NCBI GenBank assembly: GCA_964535025.1
Contig: CAZHRW010000216.1
Location: 1 to 17,964, forward strand
Length of the DNA stretch: 17,964 nucleotides
Direction: 5' to 3'
Source: JAAYZK01 sp964535025
Lineage (GTDB): Bacteria; Planctomycetota; Phycisphaerae; SM23-33; FEN-1343
Below, one piece after another: positions 1 through 7,483 of the stretch; position 1 is the stretch's first letter; every line of letters starts with the position of its first letter. The translations under genes and the position numbers were made by a program. The notes beneath the pieces are model-generated. The model was not told the DNA's origin. It made no database searches and worked only from the letters and a program-made list of their open reading frames with translations.

Positions 1-1
1 G

Positions 2-82
2 TCAGCGCAGCCTCGTCCCGACCCCGCGCCGGGATGGCCGTATGGCGACGTACGGCGAAGGATGGCGCCTCTATTTGCCTGA
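2..82 (+). CDS. possible C-terminal tail of a CDS entering from the left edge
   Basis: One forward frame is open from the left edge and ends in TGA at 80-82, exactly where the terminator hairpin begins. That is where the last gene of an upstream unit would be expected to stop. The 26 visible codons are rich in Pro and Arg and match nothing I recognise. The other two forward frames also read through this short stretch, so the choice rests only on the position of the stop relative to the terminator. A non-coding 3' region is equally possible. Confidence 0.2.
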   Translation, partial: SAQPRPDPAPGWPYGDVRRRMAPLFA

Positions 83-117
83 AAAAGGCCCCGCCTCCCA
101 AAGAGGTGGGGCCTTTT
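82..117 (+). terminator. intrinsic terminator, probably bidirectional
   Basis: A 15-bp stem pairs 83-97 with 103-117 around a 5-nt loop (CCAAA), with one G:T pair. It has an A-run on the left flank and TTTT on the right, so it could act on either strand. No gene lies between it and the metalloprotease promoter region; it most likely ends an upstream transcript entering from the left. Confidence 0.85.
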
Positions 118-250
118 CGTGCGCGTTGCCGCTCAAGAGCACCTCACAAGGCCTGCCCCTGCGTTCAAGATTCCTTGTTGGCTGCTGGATGTTGGCCGTT
201 GCTTCTTTCTCTGCCCACGATTAAAGACAGTCCCCGAACGGGCGGTCTCG

Positions 251-259
251 TGGTATACT
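251..259 (+). promoter_or_regulatory. putative extended -10 promoter of the metalloprotease gene
   Basis: TGGTATACT holds a good -10 hexamer (TATACT, 254-259) with a TGn extension. There is no convincing -35 at 16-18 bp. Transcription from about 266 would give a leader of about 50 nt before the ATG at 318. The same TATACTGG string lies upstream of the PQ-loop gene at 16372. The stretch 118-250 holds nothing else that I can support. Confidence 0.45.
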
Positions 260-317
260 GGTGTGCGTGTGGAGGTTGTGCGCCGTTCAGGTCGGCGCGT
301 TGTGCGAAGGAGAGTGC

Positions 318-1784
318 ATGTCCGGTAGGCGCGACTATGGAGCCTTATGCGCTGCGGCCTTGCTGCTGGGCGTCGCCGTGGGGGCGTCGGCCCAGCCGCT
401 GACGCGGATCACGCTGAACTTCCAGCAGGGGCCGAACCTGCAGGCGATGGCCGGTGGCACGCCGAGCGAACAGGCGACGGCGGCCAACGTGATGAACGGG
501 TTCTACGCCGCCGGGGACCTGTGGGCCAACCGGTTGGCGGACGCGATCACCGTCAATATCCTCGTTGATTACAAGCCCTTGGAGCCCAACGTATTGGGGT
601 CAACCGATTCCGAGGCGACCGACTTTGCCTACGGCCAGGTGAAGTCGGGCCTGGCCTCCGATGCCACGACCCCCGACGACCAGATCGCCGTCGCCCACCT
701 CCAGTCGGGGACCTACCTGGACTTCATCACCAACGACACCAGCGTCATGCCGCCGGCAACGTCGCCCATCATCCGCGACAACGATGGCTCGGCCAACAAC
801 TGGACCATGGACGTCAACCGGGCCAACGCCAAAGCCTTGGGCCTGATCCAGCCGCGTCATCCGGCCTCGGACGGGGAGGTCGTCTTCTCCAGCGAGTTCA
901 CGTGGGACTTCGACGCCTCCGACGGCATCAGCAGCGGCGCGTTCGACTTCGTCGGCGTCGCGGCTCACGAGCTGGGTCACGTGCTGGGATTCGTCAGCGG
1001 CGTGGACGTCGTGGACCTCGCCGCCGCACCGGACGGGCCGCGGGCCCCGTTGGCCTTGGACAACTATCGCGTGTTCGGACCGCGCGACCTGTTTCGCTAC
1101 TCGGCGATGAGCCTGGCCGAGCCCGACCAGCCGGCGATCGGAGCCGTGCTTGATCTGGCCGTGGGGACCGATGCATACTTCTCCCTGGATGCCGGCGCCA
1201 CCGCGCTGGCCCCCGTCGCCACCGGACGTTACAACGGCGACGGCCACCAGGCGTCGCACTGGGCCGCCGACATGGATCTAGGCCTGATGGACCCGACCAC
1301 GAGAATGGGCACCATCGGTCGCCTCACCGCGTTGGACCTGATGGCGATGGATGCCATCGGGTATGACCGTCTGCCGTTCACGTGGGGCGACGTCAATGAC
1401 GACGGCGCCGTCGACGCCGACGACATCGACACCGTCGCCCAGGCGATCGCCGCCGGCTCGACCGACCTGACCTTCGACGTCGACTACGACAACCTCGTCG
1501 CCCCCGGCGACATGGATGCAATGATCCTCACCCACCTGGCCACCCACTACGGCGACAGCGACCTGGACGGGGACGTCGACCTCGACGATTTCGCCGCCCT
1601 CAAGAGACACTTCGGCCTCTCCTCCGTCGGCTGGGCGGACGGCGACTTCGACGGGGACAGCGACATCGACCTGGACGACTTCGGCACGCTCAAGCGCAAT
1701 TTCGGTGCCGCCGTCGCGCCCGAACCGGCCTCGATCGCTCTGGCCGCCGCAGGCGTGCTGTTTATCCGAAGGCGTCGGCGGTAG
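318..1784 (+). CDS. exported PEP-CTERM zinc metalloprotease with dockerin-like repeats
   Basis: A 488-aa secreted protease. The ATG at 318 is chosen because GAAGGAG lies just upstream and a signal peptide follows (hydrophobic core about residues 9-22, Ala-Ser-Ala site near 27); an in-frame ATG at 261 would only add a polar extension. The zinc motif HELGHVLGF is at residues 217-225 and continues SGVD (Asp229). This resembles the HExxHxxGF metalloproteases of PEP-CTERM proteins (I think of NCBI family NF038122). The residue where classical metzincins carry their third ligand is Ser227, so the third ligand is uncertain. From about residue 357 there are three Ca-binding loops of the DxDxDG type (357-369, 412 onward, about 442 onward), as in dockerin repeats. 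The C-terminus is a PEP-CTERM sorting signal: PEP at 468-470, a hydrophobic stretch, and a terminal Arg cluster. It is probably sorted by an exosortase and processed at the cell envelope; substrate unknown. The stop is 2 bp from the dprA stop on the opposite strand. Confidence 0.88.
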   Translation: MSGRRDYGALCAAALLLGVAVGASAQPLTRITLNFQQGPNLQAMAGGTPSEQATAANVMNGFYAAGDLWANRLADAITVNILVDYKPLEPNVLGSTDSEATDFAYGQVKSGLASDATTPDDQIAVAHLQSGTYLDFITNDTSVMPPATSPIIRDNDGSANNWTMDVNRANAKALGLIQPRHPASDGEVVFSSEFTWDFDASDGISSGAFDFVGVAAHELGHVLGFVSGVDVVDLAAAPDGPRAPLALDNYRVFGPRDLFRYSAMSLAEPDQPAIGAVLDLAVGTDAYFSLDAGATALAPVATGRYNGDGHQASHWAADMDLGLMDPTTRMGTIGRLTALDLMAMDAIGYDRLPFTWGDVNDDGAVDADDIDTVAQAIAAGSTDLTFDVDYDNLVAPGDMDAMILTHLATHYGDSDLDGDVDLDDFAALKRHFGLSSVGWADGDFDGDSDIDLDDFGTLKRNFGAAVAPEPASIALAAAGVLFIRRRRR

Positions 1785-1786
1785 TC

Positions 1787-2917
1787 TCACCCAGACGGAC
1801 GGCGTTTGAGGACGAAGACGTTCCCCGGCCTCGAGTTGACGACGCCCTTGATTGTCAGGGTGGTCATGGCTGCAATGACCTCGTGGGCGGGCCGCCCGAC
1901 GGCGGCGACGATCTGATCGATGGAGAGCGCCTCGGTGCCCACGGCGGCGGCGATGGCGCTCTCCAGGCCGTCCAGGTCCACGTTCACCACCGGCGGAGAT
2001 TCGGCGGGAAGGTTCTCGGCAAGCACCTCGCCGAGCGTTTCAAGGTGCTCGAGGATGTCGTCGAGGTTTCGCGCCAGGACCGCCCCGTCGCGAATCAGTT
2101 CGTGCGTGCCTTCGCTGAAGGGGCTGTCGACCCGCCCGGGCAGGGCGTAGACCTGGCGGCCCTGCTCGCCGGCGAATCGGGCGGTGATCAACGCCCCGCT
2201 CCGCCGGGCCGCCTCGATGACGAGCACCCCTTGCGACAGGCCGCTGATGATACGATTGCGTCGGGGGAAATTGGCGGGCGTCACCTCCGTGCCCATCGGC
2301 AGGGAGGTGACGATCGCCCCGCGTCCCTCCTCGACGATCCGGTCGAACAGCGAGCGGTTCTCCTGGGGGTACACGTGGTCAAGCCCGCAGCCGGCGACGA
2401 TGATCGTCCGCCCGCCGGCGGCCAGCGCGCCGCGATGGGCCGCCGTGTCGATGCCGCGGGCGCCGCCGCTGACGACGGTCACACCGGCCCGCCCCAGCAG
2501 CCCGCCGAACCGCTCGGCCTGCTCGGCGCCGTAGTACGTGCAGCGGCGGCTCCCGACAACCGCCAGGGCCACCGCGTCGGCGGCTTCGAGGCCGCCGCGG
2601 ACGTACAGCACGGCCGGGGGATCGGGGATGTTGGCCAGCGCCACGGGGTACGCTTCGTCGCCGAAAGGAATGATCCGCGCCCCGGCGGCCTCGGCGGCCG
2701 CGATCTCGGCGCAGGCAGCGTCATCGTCGACCGTGAAAATCGCCTCGGCCGTCCGACGCCCGACGCCCTCCACCGCACAGACGCCTCTAACCCCGGCGTC
2801 GAAGACGGCGGCGACGTCTCCGAAGTGCTCGATCAGTCGCGCGTAGATCACCGAGCCGACCCCCTGGGCCAGGTGAAGGCGAACGTGCAGGCGAACCGTT
2901 TGCTCGGCTGCGGCCAT
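1787..2917 (-). CDS. dprA: DNA-processing protein DprA (Smf)
   Basis: A full-length 376-aa DprA. In natural transformation, DprA binds incoming single-stranded DNA in the cytoplasm, protects it and loads RecA onto it. The N-terminal helical/HhH-like region is at about 5-65. The Rossmann-like core runs from about 75 to 290 and contains VVGSRR (120-125), SGGARGIDTAAH (150-161), VAGCGLDHVYPQEN (174-187) and FPRRNRIISGLS (217-228), all family hallmarks. A winged-helix-like (DML1) tail lies at about 312-372. The ATG at 2915-2917 follows a weak GGGGA about 5 nt upstream, and the N-terminus starts where the family does. A TTGCGT-17-TATCTT promoter lies just upstream. dprA genes are widespread in bacteria without proven competence, so the gene alone does not show transformation; the pilus-type module at 5302-14944 makes it more plausible. 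Confidence 0.97.
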   Translation of the reverse strand: MAAAEQTVRLHVRLHLAQGVGSVIYARLIEHFGDVAAVFDAGVRGVCAVEGVGRRTAEAIFTVDDDAACAEIAAAEAAGARIIPFGDEAYPVALANIPDPPAVLYVRGGLEAADAVALAVVGSRRCTYYGAEQAERFGGLLGRAGVTVVSGGARGIDTAAHRGALAAGGRTIIVAGCGLDHVYPQENRSLFDRIVEEGRGAIVTSLPMGTEVTPANFPRRNRIISGLSQGVLVIEAARRSGALITARFAGEQGRQVYALPGRVDSPFSEGTHELIRDGAVLARNLDDILEHLETLGEVLAENLPAESPPVVNVDLDGLESAIAAAVGTEALSIDQIVAAVGRPAHEVIAAMTTLTIKGVVNSRPGNVFVLKRRPSG

Positions 2918-2946
2918 GGTCGTCCCCGATCTTCAAGACCGGCCGG

Positions 2947-2975
2947 AAGATAGCGGTTCGGCCCCGCTGACGCAA
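2947..2975 (-). promoter_or_regulatory. putative dprA promoter
   Basis: On the minus strand, TTGCGT (2970-2975) and TATCTT (2947-2952) are separated by exactly 17 bp. The start site would be near 2940, giving a short leader before the ATG at 2917. The same -10 hexamer and spacing occur before the secretin gene. The -35 matches the consensus only in TTG. Confidence 0.45.
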
Positions 2976-2994
2976 GCTCAACAGCCGCTGACGC
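2964..2994. repeat. 10-bp direct repeat over the dprA -35 box (possible operator)
   Basis: CCGCTGACGC occurs at 2964-2973 and again at 2985-2994. The copies are 21 bp apart, about two helical turns, so they would lie on one DNA face. The first copy overlaps the predicted dprA -35 hexamer and the second lies upstream of it. That geometry suits a dimeric regulator, but chance is not excluded in GC-rich DNA. Confidence 0.3.
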
Positions 2995-3142
2995 GAAAAA
3001 ACAACAGTTGTCTGCAATAGGCTGCGGGGACACCGCGTTGGATCAGGTAGCGACGTCGCAACCGCGGGGCCGTCAGCTCCGCGGGGGCCGGCCACAAGAG
3101 AAAGCATCCACGTATCTACATCTACAGAAAGGGAGTGACACG

Positions 3143-3616
3143 ATGAGAAAGACTGCGCTGATCCTGTTCGCCGCACTGCTCGTGTGCGGCCTGCTGACAA
3201 CCTCCGCGACGGCCCGGCCGGCCGAGCGGGATCCCGAAGCCCTCGCCAAGGCCGCGGCCGCGTACATCGCCAGAATGAGCGAACATGGGCAACAGGCCAA
3301 CGCCCGCACGGCCGTCAACACGATCGAGGCGATCGAGCGCCTGCTCGAAGCCGGTAAGCCCGAGGCGGCCGTCGTCGTCGCCCGCAAGGCGATCCGCCTG
3401 ATCAACAATCGCACCGAGCGAATGGCCTCCCAGATGCGGCATCGCTGCATGGTCACCGAGCGCGTCCTACACCGCCTCGGCGCCGACGATCTGGCCGACC
3501 GCCTCCGCGCGTTCTGCCGCGACCAGATCGAAGATCTCCTTGCCTCCCGCGCCCGGGCCGTCGCGGCGATCCGCGACGCCCTGCCGGAGCGTCCGACGGA
3601 GGATCCTGCCGACTAG
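3143..3616 (+). CDS. small exported helical protein, function unknown
   Basis: A 157-aa protein. The ATG at 3143 follows GAAAGGGAG with good spacing and starts a typical signal peptide: Met-Arg-Lys, a hydrophobic core at about 5-20, and a Thr-Ser-Ala-Thr-Ala site near 24. The mature part is charged and almost wholly alpha-helical by composition (many Ala, Arg, Glu), with one central Cys (in HRCMVTE) and another in FCRDQ, plus an acidic tail. It has no transmembrane segment beyond the signal and no motif I recognise. It is probably a periplasmic protein of restricted distribution. It is transcribed away from dprA and convergent with mtaB. Gene status is well supported by the SD, signal peptide and codon bias; function is not known. 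Confidence 0.75.
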   Translation: MRKTALILFAALLVCGLLTTSATARPAERDPEALAKAAAAYIARMSEHGQQANARTAVNTIEAIERLLEAGKPEAAVVVARKAIRLINNRTERMASQMRHRCMVTERVLHRLGADDLADRLRAFCRDQIEDLLASRARAVAAIRDALPERPTEDPAD

Positions 3617-3620
3617 CCCA

Positions 3621-3647
3621 TGGGGGGCAAGAGCCCCCAAGCTCTTT
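3621..3647 (+). terminator. probable weak terminator after the exported protein
   Basis: A 6-bp G/C hairpin (TGGGGG at 3621-3626 pairing with CCCCCA at 3634-3639) starts 4 bp after the stop codon at 3614-3616. It is followed by a pyrimidine stretch with a short T-run (CTCTTTC). The T-tract is imperfect. Confidence 0.5.
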
Positions 3648-3670
3648 CATCATTAGGACTTGCCAACACT

Positions 3671-3705
3671 GCCCGCCTCACGGATCTTCCCCTCCTGAGG
3701 CGGGC
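3671..3705 (-). terminator. stem-loop at the 3' end of mtaB
   Basis: GCCCGCCTCA (3671-3680) pairs perfectly with TGAGGCGGGC (3696-3705) around a 15-nt loop. It includes the mtaB stop codon at 3678-3680. No T-run follows on either strand, so it may be a Rho-dependent end, a 3' stabilising hairpin or a weak convergent terminator. Confidence 0.4.
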
Positions 3706-5126
3706 CGTTCCATGCGCCCGATCAGCCCGTCGTCGGCCACGGCGATCACCTCGGCCCGCACCAGCCGGCCAAGGGCATCGGGGGGCGCATCGGGCAGGTC
3801 GATCCGGCAATAGCGGTCGCTCAGCCCCGTCACCCCCCCGCCGTCGCGGGGCTGTTCCGGCAGGACGCGAACGGTACGGCCGAGGAAACGCTCGCGGCGG
3901 GCGCGGGCCAAGTCATCGGCCAGGGCGGCCAACCGCTCACAGCGGCGCCGGACGACCGGCCTGAGCGGACGCTGCGCCCCCCACGCGGCTGCGGCGGTAC
4001 CCTTGCGCGGGGAGAAGGGGAAGCTGTGGATCCTGGCGAACCCCACCCGGCGAGCCACATCCAGGGTCGCGGCGAAGTCCGCGTCGGTCTCGCCGGGGAA
4101 GCCCACAATGATGTCGGTCGTGACGGCCGGTGAGTCCAGGGCGGCCTCGAGGCGTTCCACCGCCGCGAGGTACTGCTCGGCGGTGTAGCGCCGGTTCATG
4201 CGTGCCAGGACCGTCGTCGAGCCGCTCTGAAGCGATAAGTGAAGGTATGAACAGATGTTATCGTGACGCGCCATCGCGTCCAGCAGCGCGTCGGTCACGT
4301 CGAGCGCCCCGAGGCTGCTCAGACGGACCCGCGCTGGCGCGGCAGCGTCCGCGACGGCGTCGACCAGGGCCGCCAGGCGGTCGGCGTCGTCGTCCCAGCG
4401 GTCGCGGTGCACCGTTTCGCGGCCGTACGCGCCGAGGTTGACCCCGCACAGGACGATCTCGCGGTGGCCGGCGTCGACCAGGCGTCGGATCTCGGCGACA
4501 ATCTCCGCGTGAGGCCGGCTGGCCAACCGATCGCGCAGGTGAGGAATGATACAGTAGGCGCAAAATCCGTCGCAGCCGTCCTGGACCTTCACGAAGGCCC
4601 GCTGGTGGCGGTCAAACCGCTGCAGGGGCGCAAGATTGGCGGTTCCCGCCGCATGAAAGGCCTTGACCTTTCGGGCTGAAAAAGCTCTCATAGAGGGTAC
4701 GGACGAGGCAACCGGCCCGGCGTTGGCGGCTGCGTTGTCGCCCCCCGCAGCGTTCGCCCGGCCGGCGGGCGTGTTGGCCCGCCGCACGCTCCCCGCCAAG
4801 CGAAAAAGTTGCTCCGCGACGTTGTCGCGGTGCCCCGCAACAGCCGTTACACCGGTGATGCGCCGCAAGGTGTCCGCCTCGGCCGTGGCATAGCAGCCGG
4901 TGACAACGATTGTGGCGCCTCGGTGAGTTGCGGCCAGGCGCCGGATGATTTGCCTGGACTTTTGTGCCGCCGTCGACGTAACACAACATGTGTGGACAAC
5001 GCACATTGCGACGGGTTGGGTTTCGTCGCTGTCGGTCCAGCCGGCCTGACGGAGGGTTTGGCGGATGGCGGCGGCTTCGTACTGGTTGACTTTGCAGCCC
5101 AGGGTTGTCACGACGAACGTTGGCAT
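3678..5126 (-). CDS. mtaB: tRNA t6A37 methylthiotransferase MtaB (radical SAM)
   Basis: A 482-aa MiaB/MtaB-family enzyme. MtaB inserts a methylthio group at C2 of N6-threonylcarbamoyladenosine-37 in tRNA. The UPF0004 domain carries one 4Fe-4S cluster through Cys11 (TLGCKVN), Cys47 (HTCCVT) and Cys78 (VTGCYA). The radical-SAM cluster CxxxCxxC is Cys185, Cys189 and Cys192 (CDGFCAYC). LQSGS, NRRYT and IIVGFPGET are also visible, with a C-terminal TRAM-like region at about 405-475. The TLGCKVN start fits MtaB better than MiaB or RimO. Two oddities: His45 replaces the usual Asn of the NTCxVT motif, and an Ala/Asn/Gly-rich linker of about 30 extra residues (about 115-160) separates the two cluster domains. 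The ATG is at 5124-5126 with a weak AGGT upstream; the N-terminus matches the family start. Confidence 0.93.
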   Translation of the reverse strand: MPTFVVTTLGCKVNQYEAAAIRQTLRQAGWTDSDETQPVAMCVVHTCCVTSTAAQKSRQIIRRLAATHRGATIVVTGCYATAEADTLRRITGVTAVAGHRDNVAEQLFRLAGSVRRANTPAGRANAAGGDNAAANAGPVASSVPSMRAFSARKVKAFHAAGTANLAPLQRFDRHQRAFVKVQDGCDGFCAYCIIPHLRDRLASRPHAEIVAEIRRLVDAGHREIVLCGVNLGAYGRETVHRDRWDDDADRLAALVDAVADAAAPARVRLSSLGALDVTDALLDAMARHDNICSYLHLSLQSGSTTVLARMNRRYTAEQYLAAVERLEAALDSPAVTTDIIVGFPGETDADFAATLDVARRVGFARIHSFPFSPRKGTAAAAWGAQRPLRPVVRRRCERLAALADDLARARRERFLGRTVRVLPEQPRDGGGVTGLSDRYCRIDLPDAPPDALGRLVRAEVIAVADDGLIGRMERPASGGEDP

Positions 5127-5166
5127 AGGATGACCTGATAATCCCTTGTGGCCGTCTCTCCGGTGC

Positions 5167-5195
5167 TTGCACGCAACGGGTTCAACGGCTACAAC
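5167..5195 (+). promoter_or_regulatory. putative promoter of the pilM-pilO-like operon
   Basis: TTGCAC (5167-5172) and TACAAC (5190-5195) are 17 bp apart. Transcription from about 5202 would give a leader of about 100 nt. TACTAT (5200-5205) is an alternative -10 but lacks a -35. The site interlocks with the divergent mtaB promoter, so the two probably compete for polymerase or share a regulator. Confidence 0.4.
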
Positions 5196-5200
5196 GAGGT

Positions 5201-5229
5201 ACTATAGTCGACCGCCGGCGACAGACCAA
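5201..5229 (-). promoter_or_regulatory. putative mtaB promoter
   Basis: On the minus strand, TTGGTC (5224-5229), a 17-bp spacer and TATAGT (5201-5206, five of six consensus bases) form the best sigma70-type site in the window. The leader to the ATG at 5126 would be about 70 nt. The -10 is only 5 bp from the -10 proposed for the divergent pilM gene. Confidence 0.5.
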
Positions 5230-5301
5230 GTGCCCGGCAAGAACCAGGTGGGTCCGGGCGGATGGACGCCCCGGCAAGGCCCTCTGCAAGAGGAGTGACT
5301 C

Positions 5302-7410
5302 ATGGCGGCACCCAAGAGTGTTTGGGGCATCGATATCGGCCAATGTGCCCTCAAGGCCCTCAGGCTCGTCGAACAGGACGGGCAGCTCCAGGCTGACGCA
5401 TTCGAGATCATCGAGCACGCCAAGGTTCTCAGCCAACCGGACGCGGACCGCGACGCCCTGATCCGCGACTCGCTGGAGCAGTTCTTCTCCCGCCACGACG
5501 TCACCGACAGCGACCTGGCGATCGCGGTGCCCGGGCAGACGAGCTTCACCCGATTCGTCAAGATGCCCCCGGTCGACCCCAAGAAGATCCCCGAACTGGT
5601 CCGCTTCGAGGCCGAACAGCAGATCCCCTTCGACATCTCCGAGGTGATCTGGCGGTGGCAGGCCTTCGACGATCCGGACAGCCCGGACGTGGAGGTGGGT
5701 CTGTTCGCGATGAAACGCGCGGATGTCTACGGGGTGATCGACCCGTTCACGGAGTTGGAGGTGGGTGTCGACGTCGTCCAGATGGCGCCGCTGGCCCTCT
5801 ACAACTTCATGACCTACGACCAGCAGATCGCCGGCGAGGGCGCCACGCTGCTGGTCGACATCGGCGCCAACGGCACCAACCTGGTGGTCTCCGAAGGCCC
5901 CCGTCTCTGGACGCGGACGATCCAGCTGGGCGGCAACAACTTCACCGAGGCGCTGGTCAAGGCCTTCAACCTCAGCTTTGCCAAGGCCGAGAAGCTCAAG
6001 CGCACCGCCGCCACGAGCAAGTACGCCCGTCAGGTCTTCCAGGCGATGCGCCCGGTGTTCGCCGACCTCGTCCAGGAGATCCAGCGGTCCATCGGTTACT
6101 ACACCAGCCTGCACCGTACCGCCCGTTTCAGCCGGATCATCGGCGTAGGCAACGGCTTCCGCCTGCCGGGGCTGCAGAAATTCCTCCAGCAGAACCTCTC
6201 CACCCCGGTCATCCGTCTCGACGCATTCAACGGCCTGGAGCCCTCCGAGGCGATCAGCGCCCCGCAGTTCACCGAGAACGTGCTGGGCTTCGCGGTGGCG
6301 TACGGCCTGGCGGTTCAGGGGTTGAAGCTGACCCGCATCGACACGAACCTTCTGCCCGACGAGATCGCGTCGACACGACGGTGGAAGGCCAAGCGCCCCT
6401 GGTTCGCCGTCGCCGCGGCAATGCTGGTGGCGGCCACGGTCGGCATGGCCTTCCGCGCGCGGGCCGATTACCAGATCCTGCGGAAAGACGCACCCGTCAG
6501 CCCGCAGATGCGGGAGGTCAACCGCATCATCAGCGAGTACAACAGGCTGATGGCCGAGTTCAGGGCGGCCTCCAGCCAGGTGTCGACGGAAAGGGAGCAG
6601 ATCGATCAGATGCTCCAGTTGAACGAGTACGCCTCGTTGTGGCCCACGATCACCGAGGTGATCAACCAGGCCGTCGGCCAGGCCCTGCCCCACCAGCGAT
6701 TGATCACCGCCGATGCCGCCGACCCCCTGACGAGGATCGCTCCACCCGAGCAGGGGTATATCGTCATGACGTGGATGGAGAGCGACTTCCTGAACGTCCC
6801 GACGGATAATGCTGTCGCCGTGCAGGAGCTGCTCAGCAGCGAAGCGCTCAAGGCCCGCGGCGCCGGCAGCCGGACGGTCGTCGGCCCCGGGGCGAGCAAC
6901 GCCACGACCACCAGGGGTATTCGCGTGATCCTCTCGGGTCGCTGTCCCCAGGACAGGAGCGGCACCGTTGAACTGCTTAAGCGTGTCATCAGGGCAAGCG
7001 AACCGATGTTCAAGGACATGCTGCCGGACTACGTCGAGTATGTCGGCGCCGATGTCGTGAGAACTCCCCAGCGGCTCGAGGATATGCCTCCGGCCGGCAC
7101 GGGCGGTCAGCCCACGCGCACTGCCGAACGCGGCCGTGACACCGGAACGTACAGCACCCGCGGCGGCACCGACATGTACAGGCCCACCGGCGGCACCGAC
7201 ATGTACGGCTCCCGCGGCACCGACATGTACGACCCTACCGGCAGGACCGGCATGCATCGGCCGGGCCGCGGCATGGCGGAAGAGACCGAGACTGAAGTGG
7301 AAACCACCGGCGCCACCGGTCAGGTGCCGGAGGATGATACGCTGTTCCAGGTCGGCTGGGTGCTGCGACTGAAGGATCCCGCGGAGACCTCGACAACGAC
7401 GACGCCGTAG
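5302..7410 (+). CDS. pilM: type IV pilus PilM-like ATPase fused to a PilN-like segment, with a repeat tail
   Basis: A 702-aa protein. PilM is the cytoplasmic actin-like ATPase of the pilus platform. Residues 1-345 show its three nucleotide-binding signatures: GIDIG (9-13), DIGANGTNL (186-194) and GVGNGFRLPGL (281-291). Residues 349-353 read NLLPD, which looks like the NLLP tail of PilN that docks on PilM. Then follow a basic stretch, one membrane helix (about 367-386), a coiled-coil-like segment (about 395-435) and a region like the periplasmic part of PilN (REQIDQMLQL, about 434-443). The chain thus looks like PilM joined to PilN. The tail (about 590-690) is low complexity and carries three GTDMY repeats (622-626, 631-635, 639-643). 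Typical PilM is about 350 aa. The ATG at 5302 has AGGAG six bases upstream. It is first of three collinear genes; the next starts 73 bp downstream. The PilM part is secure; the PilN assignment is inferred from position and motif. Confidence 0.88.
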   Translation: MAAPKSVWGIDIGQCALKALRLVEQDGQLQADAFEIIEHAKVLSQPDADRDALIRDSLEQFFSRHDVTDSDLAIAVPGQTSFTRFVKMPPVDPKKIPELVRFEAEQQIPFDISEVIWRWQAFDDPDSPDVEVGLFAMKRADVYGVIDPFTELEVGVDVVQMAPLALYNFMTYDQQIAGEGATLLVDIGANGTNLVVSEGPRLWTRTIQLGGNNFTEALVKAFNLSFAKAEKLKRTAATSKYARQVFQAMRPVFADLVQEIQRSIGYYTSLHRTARFSRIIGVGNGFRLPGLQKFLQQNLSTPVIRLDAFNGLEPSEAISAPQFTENVLGFAVAYGLAVQGLKLTRIDTNLLPDEIASTRRWKAKRPWFAVAAAMLVAATVGMAFRARADYQILRKDAPVSPQMREVNRIISEYNRLMAEFRAASSQVSTEREQIDQMLQLNEYASLWPTITEVINQAVGQALPHQRLITADAADPLTRIAPPEQGYIVMTWMESDFLNVPTDNAVAVQELLSSEALKARGAGSRTVVGPGASNATTTRGIRVILSGRCPQDRSGTVELLKRVIRASEPMFKDMLPDYVEYVGADVVRTPQRLEDMPPAGTGGQPTRTAERGRDTGTYSTRGGTDMYRPTGGTDMYGSRGTDMYDPTGRTGMHRPGRGMAEETETEVETTGATGQVPEDDTLFQVGWVLRLKDPAETSTTTTP
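7165..7257 (+). repeat. in-frame GTDMY repeat, array 1 (PilM-PilN fusion tail)
   Basis: Three GTDMY copies with spacings of 9 and 8 residues plus a decayed copy (RTGMH). The connecting residues are RPTG, GSR and DPTG. The core ACCGACATGTA appears three times with identical codons. The segment is Gly/Pro/Arg rich and predicted to be disordered. Confidence 0.85.
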
Positions 7411-7483
7411 GCCGGCTGGGATCATCCGAACACGACGCCCGCCGGACCCCGCGGACGGTGCCGGCAAGAATGGAGAACGATCG

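Noticed and set aside
34..402. A 122-codon plus frame through the first terminator
   Set aside because: It runs through a strong terminator and the promoter region, has Cys/Arg/Pro-rich shadow composition and no Shine-Dalgarno sequence.
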